Shown here in pieces: positions 58,966-64,000 of a stretch of DNA of 64,000 nucleotides. The stretch is from DASQZT01 sp963728965. Lineage in GTDB: Bacteria; Acidobacteriota; Terriglobia; Bryobacterales; Bryobacteraceae. The notes beneath the pieces were generated by a model, which did no database searches, was not told where the DNA came from, and worked only from the letters and a program-made list of their open reading frames with translations. Location: assembly GCA_963728965.1 (NCBI GenBank), contig CAVSMH010000006.1:868001-932000 (forward strand), read 5' to 3'. The position numbers and the translations under genes were made by a program. The stretch's first letter is position 1. Every line of letters starts with the position of its first letter.

Positions 58966-60191
58966 GGGGTGCCTGGCTGGTGTTGACGTCCGAAGTGTCG
59001 GACCACCGGCTCACCGTGCATCTGGAAGCCGCCACGCGCAACCTGTCGGACGAGGCATGGCGTTCGTCCGAGGGGTTCGCGATCAGCTATCAACTCTTCG
59101 ACGCCGATACGGGCACGGTGATCGCCGACGGGCCCCGCCTCCATCCCAAGCACGACATCCAGCCCGGCGAGGCGATGCCGGTGATTCTCGATATTCGGCT
59201 GCCTCCCGAAGACGGCCGCTATCGCGTCTACGTGTCGCCCTTGCGCGAAGAGGTCCATTGGTATTACCAGCTCGGCCGGCCATTCCTGCTGCTCGAAGCT
59301 ACGGTTGCCGATGGCGCCGCCACCATCACCGGCGAGCGCGAAGCCACGTGCGCCACCATCCGGCGCGCGGACGCCGTGCGGGCGCTGGTTCGCGCCTTTA
59401 CCTATCCCGTGCTCACGGTGTGGCGGAACCGCAGCCTGATCCGCGTGATGGTGCGACGCGACGTCCTCGGGCGCTATCGGGGTTCGTTTGGCGGCGCGCT
59501 TTGGACGGTGTTCAACCCGCTGCTGCTGATGCTCACGTACTTCTACGTGTTTGGGGTGATCCTGAAGTCGCGGTTTCCCGGCGACCCCAGCCGCTCCGGC
59601 TTCGCGCTTTACTTTCTGGCCGGCATGCTGCCCTGGCTGGCATTCAGTGAGGCCGTGGGCCGGGCTCCCTCTGTTATGCTGGAGCATCGCAGTTTTGTGA
59701 AGAAACTGGTCTTCGCGGTGGAGACGCTGCCGGTGAACCTGGTGGCCTCCGGGCTGGTGAGCGGCCTGTTTGCCGCGCTCCTATTTTGCGTCGTGCTTCT
59801 GGTGATCCGGCAGGCGATTCCGCTCTCGGTGCTGTGGCTGCCGGTGCTGCTGATTCCACAGATTCTGTTCACCGCCGGGCTGAGCTGGTTCTTCGCGGCG
59901 CTCGGCGTCTTCGTACGGGACCTGGGCCAGATCGTCGGATTCCTGCTCACCATCTGGTTCTTCGCCACGCCGATCTGCTATCCCGAGGACGCCATGCCCG
60001 CGGCGCTGGTGCCGCTGTTTTCGAAGAACCCCATCTACATCCTGGTGCGCGGATATCGGGCCATTTTCCTTCAGGACCAGGCACCGCCGTTCGGGCCGTT
60101 GTGGAAGTTCTGGATTCTGTCGGCGGCGGTATTCATACTGGGGCACGCGTGGTTTTACAAGCTGCGAAAATCGTTCGCCGATCTCCTTTGA
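58962..60191 (+). CDS. ABC-2 polysaccharide-export permease with N-terminal beta domain
   Basis: A 409-residue protein. Residues 1 to about 140 form a beta-sandwich-like domain (RLTVHLEAATRNLSDEAWRS, then ISYQLFDADTGTV and LPPEDGRYRVYVSPL) resembling the substrate-binding domain normally found at the C-terminus of Wzt ATPases. From about 150 to 400 it is a Wzm/KpsM-type permease: RRDVLGRYRGSFGGALW, then six membrane helices and a distal FFATPICYPEDAMP. No Wzt ATPase gene is in the window. ATG 58962 overlaps the previous stop (ATGA). Confidence 0.85.
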   Translation: MRGAWLVLTSEVSDHRLTVHLEAATRNLSDEAWRSSEGFAISYQLFDADTGTVIADGPRLHPKHDIQPGEAMPVILDIRLPPEDGRYRVYVSPLREEVHWYYQLGRPFLLLEATVADGAATITGEREATCATIRRADAVRALVRAFTYPVLTVWRNRSLIRVMVRRDVLGRYRGSFGGALWTVFNPLLLMLTYFYVFGVILKSRFPGDPSRSGFALYFLAGMLPWLAFSEAVGRAPSVMLEHRSFVKKLVFAVETLPVNLVASGLVSGLFAALLFCVVLLVIRQAIPLSVLWLPVLLIPQILFTAGLSWFFAALGVFVRDLGQIVGFLLTIWFFATPICYPEDAMPAALVPLFSKNPIYILVRGYRAIFLQDQAPPFGPLWKFWILSAAVFILGHAWFYKLRKSFADLL

Positions 60192-60194
60192 TGC

Positions 60195-60797
60195 ATGCGC
60201 GAACTCCTTCATAAAATCGTCGCAGCGCTTCCCGCCTACGGCCCCTGGGGCGTGTTTCTGCTGAGCCTGTTCGACTCCATGGGCCTGCCTGTGCCAGCGG
60301 CGATGGACTTGCTGCTGATCGGGGTGGCCGCGGCCAGTGCCGCTTCTCCGTGGCATGCCTGGCTGGCGGCGGCGATGGCGATTCTGGGTTCGTTGACCGG
60401 CAATATCTTGCTGTTCCAGGCCGCGCGCCACGGCCGACGATTGTTCAACAGGGGCGATGTGCCGGCGGGCAAGCGCCGCCGCTTTCAGAGCTGGTTCCAC
60501 AAGTACGGCCTGGTGACGGTTTTCGTTCCCGCGGTGGTTCCTTTGGCTCCGCTGCCGCTGAAGGTGTTCGTGATCTCCGCCGGCGCCCTGCATACGCCGT
60601 TCGGCCGGTTCCTGGGGGTGGTTCTGCTGGCGCGGGTGATTCGCTACCTTGGGCTGGCATGGCTCGGGCTGCAACTCGGCGAAGATGCCTCGGGGTTCCT
60701 GATCCGTAACGGCTGGATCCTGGCCGGCATCGCGCTGGCGCTGGCGTTCGCGATTGTATTCCTGGCCCGATTTGCCGGCCGGCGCCCGTTGTTGTAG
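60195..60797 (+). CDS. DedA/SNARE-associated-family membrane protein
   Basis: A 200-residue membrane protein with the VTT/DedA signature: YGPWGVFLLSLFDSMGLPVP early, RHGRRLFNRGDVPAGKRRRF in the cytoplasmic loop, and FVPAVVPLAPLPLKVFVISA. Such proteins flip or transport polyprenyl phosphates. The basic loop and the place just behind the export permease suit a role in recycling undecaprenyl-phosphate; that is inferred. Confidence 0.82.
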   Translation: MRELLHKIVAALPAYGPWGVFLLSLFDSMGLPVPAAMDLLLIGVAAASAASPWHAWLAAAMAILGSLTGNILLFQAARHGRRLFNRGDVPAGKRRRFQSWFHKYGLVTVFVPAVVPLAPLPLKVFVISAGALHTPFGRFLGVVLLARVIRYLGLAWLGLQLGEDASGFLIRNGWILAGIALALAFAIVFLARFAGRRPLL

Positions 60798-60880
60798 GTT
60801 TGGCTGGAACATGCTGGCGGAAGGCGTGGCGCGGGCGGGAGACATCACGCCCCCTCAAGGCGCTATCGTGGGAGGCGAAC

Positions 60881-61537
60881 ATGTACAAGGCTGTCATTTT
60901 CGACCTGGGGAAGGTGCTCGTTCAATTCGATTTCAGCCGCGGTTACCGGCTTCTGGAGGGACTCTGCCCGTACCCCGCCGCGGAGATCCCGCGCCGCATC
61001 GCGCCCACCGACCTCGTGCGGCGGTTCGAGACCGGGCTGGTGGAGCCGCGCGACTTCGTGACGCAGCTCTCGGTTGCTCTGGAGATGCGTGTGGAATACG
61101 AGCAGTTCTGCGGGATCTGGAGCAGCATCTTCACCGAGGCCCTGCTGCCCGAGAGCCTGCTGGAAGGACTGGCTGGGCGCTACCGGCTGCTGCTCCTTTC
61201 CAATACGAACGCCATCCACTTCGAAATGATCCGCAGGGAATACGCCTTTCTACGTCATTTTCACGACCTGGTGTTGTCGTATGAAGTGAAAGCCATGAAG
61301 CCCCAGCCGGAGATCTACCATGCGGCCGTGAAGCTGGCGGGTTGCCGGCCCGAGGAATGTTTCTACACCGACGACATCGCCGAGTACGCCGAGGGCGCGC
61401 GGAGAATCGGCATCGATGCGGTGCAGTTCCGCTCGGCGGAACAGTTGCAGCGGGAACTCGCGGTCAGGGGAATCGAGTGGGCCCCTCAAAAAAAGCCGGG
61501 CGTCCTGGGGAGGACGCCCGGTGAGGAGCACTTGTAA
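60881..61537 (+). CDS. HAD-superfamily hydrolase
   Basis: A 218-residue HAD enzyme. Motif I VIFDLGKVLVQFD with nucleophile and acid Asp pattern partly altered (DLGKV), motif II LLLLSNTNAIHF, motif III KAMKPQPEIY, motif IV FYTDDIAEY. It resembles the YihX-type phosphatases. GGAGG 5-6 bases upstream supports ATG 60881. The gene's 3' end contains a hairpin that acts as terminator for the convergent molybdopterin gene. Confidence 0.88.
   Translation: MYKAVIFDLGKVLVQFDFSRGYRLLEGLCPYPAAEIPRRIAPTDLVRRFETGLVEPRDFVTQLSVALEMRVEYEQFCGIWSSIFTEALLPESLLEGLAGRYRLLLLSNTNAIHFEMIRREYAFLRHFHDLVLSYEVKAMKPQPEIYHAAVKLAGCRPEECFYTDDIAEYAEGARRIGIDAVQFRSAEQLQRELAVRGIEWAPQKKPGVLGRTPGEEHL
61488..61521 (-). terminator. 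Intrinsic terminator of the molybdopterin-binding protein gene
   Basis: CCGGGCGTCC (61496-61505) and GGACGCCCGG (61512-61521) form a 10-bp stem with a 6-base loop. Read on the minus strand it is followed by a run of T (A-tract 61488-61494). It sits inside the 3' end of the HAD coding sequence. Confidence 0.85.
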
Positions 61538-61562
61538 TCTGATCGGAGGTGCAGATTACAAG
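61531..61562. other. Perfect 11-bp inverted repeat exposing GGAGG in its loop
   Basis: CTTGTAATCTG (61531-61541) and CAGATTACAAG (61552-61562) pair perfectly. The 10-base loop is ATCGGAGGTG, a Shine-Dalgarno-like sequence on the plus strand. The HAD stop codon (61535-61537) is inside the left arm. It stands next to the terminator at 61488-61521. Confidence 0.8.
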
Positions 61563-61594
61563 AGTGGAGGAGATTGAGACATCAGGAGAAATCC

Positions 61595-62566
61595 TTACGC
61601 CAGCAGGCCACCGTGTCCCAGGCAGGCCACCTCCCAGCCTGTGACGTGATAACGGGCCAGCAGCGGCGGCAAGACCAGATCCACCACGTTCGGCTTGGCG
61701 GAACGGAAGCAGCCGGGCGCCGAAATGACCGGCACTTCATCCTTGTAAGCCAGCAACAACAGGTTGCCCGGCTCTACCGGCGCCAAAAATCGTTCAACTT
61801 GCGAACCGACGCGTATCATCGCCTGGCCGATCACGTCTTCCGGACCCGCTGGCGCTGTCGTCGAAGCCACCAGAATGACGCATGGCTTCGATCTCAAGAG
61901 GTGTTGTAGGCAGCGGGCGACAGAGTTCTCATCTTCCGTGCAGGCCAGAACGAAATTCGCATTCACCCCGAACCGCTCCAGCCGCTGCCGCATGATGTTC
62001 TCGAATAGCTGCCGCGCCCGTTCCCCGCTGATCGGATCGGTGTAGAGAACTCCAACGCTCGGGTTGCGCACGGGCCGGGCTTGCAGAATCGGGCCGCGCT
62101 CTTTCAGGATATTGATGACCGCTTCCAACTGGTCCTTCGCAACGGCGAAGGGGGCGCTCTTTACGGTGGCAATGCGCTGTCCCGCGATGGCATAGCTGAA
62201 GTTCAGGGAAGTCGCGATCACCACACTGGCGGTGCAGTTGATCTGTTTCAGCAGTTCATCATCGACCAGGACGCAGCAGTTTTCGGTAGCCAGGAGGTTG
62301 GCTCGTCCACCGGCGGCAAGCCGGATCTCGAAACTGCCGCATCCCATCTCGCTGGCTACGGCGCAGACGGCATCGTCCTCACCGATTTCCCCATCCTCCA
62401 GCTCGGTAACCCAAATGGTTTCCATGCCTTCGGACTCCAGCACCCGTACGTCCTCATCGCTGATGACATGCCCCTTCGCCAGCAGCTTTTTTCCGCCGGG
62501 CCGGAAAACGGTGCAACAAAGGACCCGTCCAGTTGAGGATTTCACGTCAACCGTCTGCGCTCTCAT
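61595..62566 (-). CDS. Molybdopterin-binding (MoeA/MogA-like) protein
   Basis: A 323-residue cytoplasmic protein. The N-terminus (RVLCCTVFRPGGKKLLAKGH) resembles MoeA domain I; the C-terminal half has the MoCF-binding fold: NPSVGVLYTDPISGERARQLF, then TAPAGPEDVIGQAMIRVG and APVEPGNLLLLAYK with GPED/SxxGP-type phosphate loops. It could transfer or bind molybdopterin. The terminator at 61488-61521 is just downstream. Start MRAQTV at 62566. Confidence 0.85.
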   Translation of the reverse strand: MRAQTVDVKSSTGRVLCCTVFRPGGKKLLAKGHVISDEDVRVLESEGMETIWVTELEDGEIGEDDAVCAVASEMGCGSFEIRLAAGGRANLLATENCCVLVDDELLKQINCTASVVIATSLNFSYAIAGQRIATVKSAPFAVAKDQLEAVINILKERGPILQARPVRNPSVGVLYTDPISGERARQLFENIMRQRLERFGVNANFVLACTEDENSVARCLQHLLRSKPCVILVASTTAPAGPEDVIGQAMIRVGSQVERFLAPVEPGNLLLLAYKDEVPVISAPGCFRSAKPNVVDLVLPPLLARYHVTGWEVACLGHGGLLA

Positions 62567-62911
62567 GTTCGCCTCACAAGAAGAATTGGATCGCTTTTCG
62601 ATTTAAGGGTTTCAAATCCTTAAATTGGATTCTACAACCGAAAGTGAGGGATTTGTCGACTATTTCCGCGGTCTTTTGCGGGGTAGGGGGGGAGTCCCTA
62701 GTTTGGGGGTAGTTACAAGGTTCGCGAGGTAGACAGGGTATCGGGAACATGATTCCGCATGCCCGATTGTCGGCGTCTGTGGCCGCGGTGTGGCGGAGCA
62801 GGTGCGCGCCCTTGGAGGGAGCGTCGGGCCACCGCTCGCGGGGCGGCAGCCCGAGCACGGAGTTTCGCCCGCTAGATCGCAACGGCCACTGATCTGTACG
62901 CAGACAGGCAG
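62567..62911. other. Intergenic stretch with A/T-rich palindrome
   Basis: About 345 bases without a supported gene, divergent between the molybdopterin-binding gene and the 3D-domain gene. It contains the inverted repeat at 62601-62625 near the start of the minus-strand gene. Confidence 0.4.
62601..62625. promoter_or_regulatory. 8-bp inverted repeat ATTTAAGG / CCTTAAAT
   Basis: ATTTAAGG (62601-62608) and CCTTAAAT (62618-62625) with a 9-base spacer lie 35 to 60 bases upstream of the minus-strand start at 62566, in a markedly AT-rich patch. It could be an operator or part of a promoter. Confidence 0.4.
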
Positions 62912-63417
62912 ATGCGGGCAGCAGGGACATTCTTCATTTTGAACGCCCTCTTGTGGGGAGGCCTGGGCGTGGCCTGCGCGAAACATAAGCGTCACCGGGT
63001 GATGCCGATGGAGGCCACCGCCTACGCTCGCGACACGCATGCGACGGCGGCCGGAACGGAGCCCCACGAGGGGATCGTGGCCGCGGACCCGACCGTACTG
63101 CCGCTGGGGACCCGGATTCGGGTCACCGGGACTAGAGACTACGACGGGAACTCCTGGTGACCGATACCGGCGCGCTGGTCCAGGGGCGGCACATCGATCT
63201 GTACGTGCCTTCCAAAGCGGAGGCCAAGCGGTTCGGGACGAAAACCGTACGGGTGGAAATCCGCGAAATGGGGACAGGCAGGGAGGACGCCCGCGATAAG
63301 GACGAGGCGGAGCTTGGGCGAGCTCGGCAAGCGACTGCGCAGCAGGGAAAAGGCATGAAAAAGCGGGGCTTGGGCGCAGATAGGCGGGCTGGAAGCGTAG
63401 AACACCTGTTAGAATAG
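62912..63417 (+). pseudogene. 3D-domain (MltA/RlpA-type) exported protein, frameshifted
   Basis: The frame from ATG 62912 encodes a signal peptide (MRAAGTFFILNALLWGGLG) and the first part of a 3D domain (MEATAYARDTHATAAGT, AADPTVLPLGTRIRV). It ends at a TGA at 63158. The continuation is in another frame: VTDTGALVQGRHIDLYVPS, EAKRFGTKTVRVEI. Adding one base near 63152 would join them (the three Asp of the domain lie in AADP, VTDTG and HIDLY). Such proteins cleave or bind peptidoglycan. It is a recent frameshift or a sequence error. Confidence 0.78.
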
Positions 63418-63446
63418 CGGTTCATTCAACTGTGGAGGTTGGCGGA

Positions 63447-63848
63447 GTGGCCGCGATCCGGGCATTATTGCGCTTGTTCAGCTATCTGTACCACGCGTTG
63501 TTGACGTTATTTCTGGTGGCGGTTTCCGGCCTGGCGGTGGCCACCGGCGCCTCCCTGCAACTTCGCATGCTGCCGTGGAGCGGTCCCACACTGCGGTACG
63601 TGGTGTTTTTCGGCGCGCTGGCGGGGTTGGCGACGCTGGTGCTGGCGATTCTCGGAAAGGTTCGTTTCCTCTTCTTTATCTGGTGCCTCGTAGTGGCCGT
63701 GCTGATGCTGAAGGGCTATATTTTCAGCGGGTACCGGTTTGCTCCCGGCGAGGCGCAGAAGGCGTTGCTCCTGCTGCTGGCGGGCTGGATCGCCCTGGCG
63801 GGGGGCTGGATCCAGATGCGGACCCGATCCCGCAAGATGCGAGGGTAG
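63447..63848 (+). CDS. Small four-helix membrane protein
   Basis: A 133-residue protein with four hydrophobic segments (ALLTLFLVAVSGLAVATGASL; YVVFFGALAGLATLVLAIL; FLFFIWCLVVAVLMLKGYIF; LLLLLAGWIALAGGWI). GTG 63447 is chosen because GGAGG lies 8 bases upstream; GTG 63432 would be earlier and lacks such spacing. No family was recognised. A short basic tail (RTRSRKMRG) is cytoplasmic. Confidence 0.72.
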   Translation: MAAIRALLRLFSYLYHALLTLFLVAVSGLAVATGASLQLRMLPWSGPTLRYVVFFGALAGLATLVLAILGKVRFLFFIWCLVVAVLMLKGYIFSGYRFAPGEAQKALLLLLAGWIALAGGWIQMRTRSRKMRG

Positions 63849-63952
63849 CGGGTCCTGCGAGCTGCCCGGGCGGCGCCCCGGAAATCTCCCTAGTTTTCCC
63901 GTAACGCTATTTAAGATCCGATTGCCTGTAGATTTTTACGACAAAAAGGTCT

Positions 63953-63998
63953 TATAATGAATCTTAAAGGAAGTGAATCCCATACTTGTAAGGAGGGG
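63953..63998 (+). promoter_or_regulatory. TATAAT box and strong Shine-Dalgarno of a gene beyond the window
   Basis: TATAAT at 63953-63958 with a weak -35 is followed 30 bases later by AAGGAGGGGG (from about 63990), a strong ribosome-binding site. The gene itself begins after the window end. Confidence 0.45.
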
Positions 63999-64000
63999 GG

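Noticed and set aside
1..64000. tRNA, rRNA, tmRNA or CRISPR loci
   Set aside because: No cloverleaf T-loop pattern, conserved rRNA segment or regularly spaced repeat was recognised by eye; a covariance-model scan would be decisive.

Overview
The window looks like a chromosomal segment of a Solibacter-like (Bryobacterales-type) member of the Acidobacteriota. The reasons are family-based: very GC-rich coding DNA, two large MacB/FtsX-type duplicated permeases of the kind common in acidobacteria, an NHL-repeat secreted protein ending in a domain resembling the Solibacter C-terminal domain (TIGR03437), a DUF2911 protein, and many lipid- or envelope-linked genes with GTG/TTG starts and 1-4 nt overlaps. 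No rRNA, tRNA or CRISPR array was recognised. A perfect 16-bp parS site (13202-13217) suggests the segment lies in the origin-proximal part of the chromosome.

Layout. 1-5100: the end of an ECF-like sigma factor gene, then a more AT-rich accessory island with a frameshifted IS1595-type transposase, an IS1182-type transposase and a three-gene operon whose lead protein carries a HEPN-type RNxxxH motif. 5377-12495: a GH100/amylo-glucosidase-like hydrolase and a PadR-controlled ABC transporter operon whose permease fuses an ABC-2-like half to a MacB/FtsX half. 12649-16855: a Cys-rich membrane protein, a secreted HExxH protease whose start codon lies inside parS, and a large M14 peptidase. 16782-20360 (minus): PfkB kinase, a GT39-YbjQ fusion and dapF. 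20532-24968 (minus): NHL protein, small membrane proteins and a miniature NACHT ATPase. 25823-35346: twelve nearly gapless plus-strand genes (DUF2911, zinc-ribbon RDD, B-box-like membrane proteins, DUF4129, DUF4350, MoxR, DUF58, SpoIIM, RDD). 35557-40116: a large membrane protein, then a Rieske / cytochrome b / nine-heme cytochrome c operon on the minus strand. 40616-47835: tandem small secreted paralogues, a TPR protein, a response-regulator-like protein, an orphan permease, and an Rrf2 regulator abutting cysK. 48044-61537: a BNR-like protein, TolC-type channel, then a dTDP-sugar and glycosyltransferase cluster with polysaccharide-export permease, DedA and HAD genes. 61595-63848: a molybdopterin-binding protein, a frameshifted 3D-domain protein and a small membrane protein.

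How the genes fit together. The MoxR/DUF58/SpoIIM/RDD operon probably builds one membrane-associated assembly, since nearly every junction is translationally coupled. The Rieske/cyt b/multiheme trio forms a quinol-oxidising complex that could pass electrons to a periplasmic nine-heme protein. The 50-60 kb region should make and export a surface glycan containing a 6-deoxy-hexose derived from dTDP-glucose. The most unusual items are domain fusions (ABC-2 with FtsX, GT39 with YbjQ, GT4 with methyltransferase, sugar-binding-like domain with Wzm), the HEPN operon, and parS embedded in a gene start. Three separate apparent single-base frameshifts (around 1053, 24640 and 63152) may be real decay or sequence errors.
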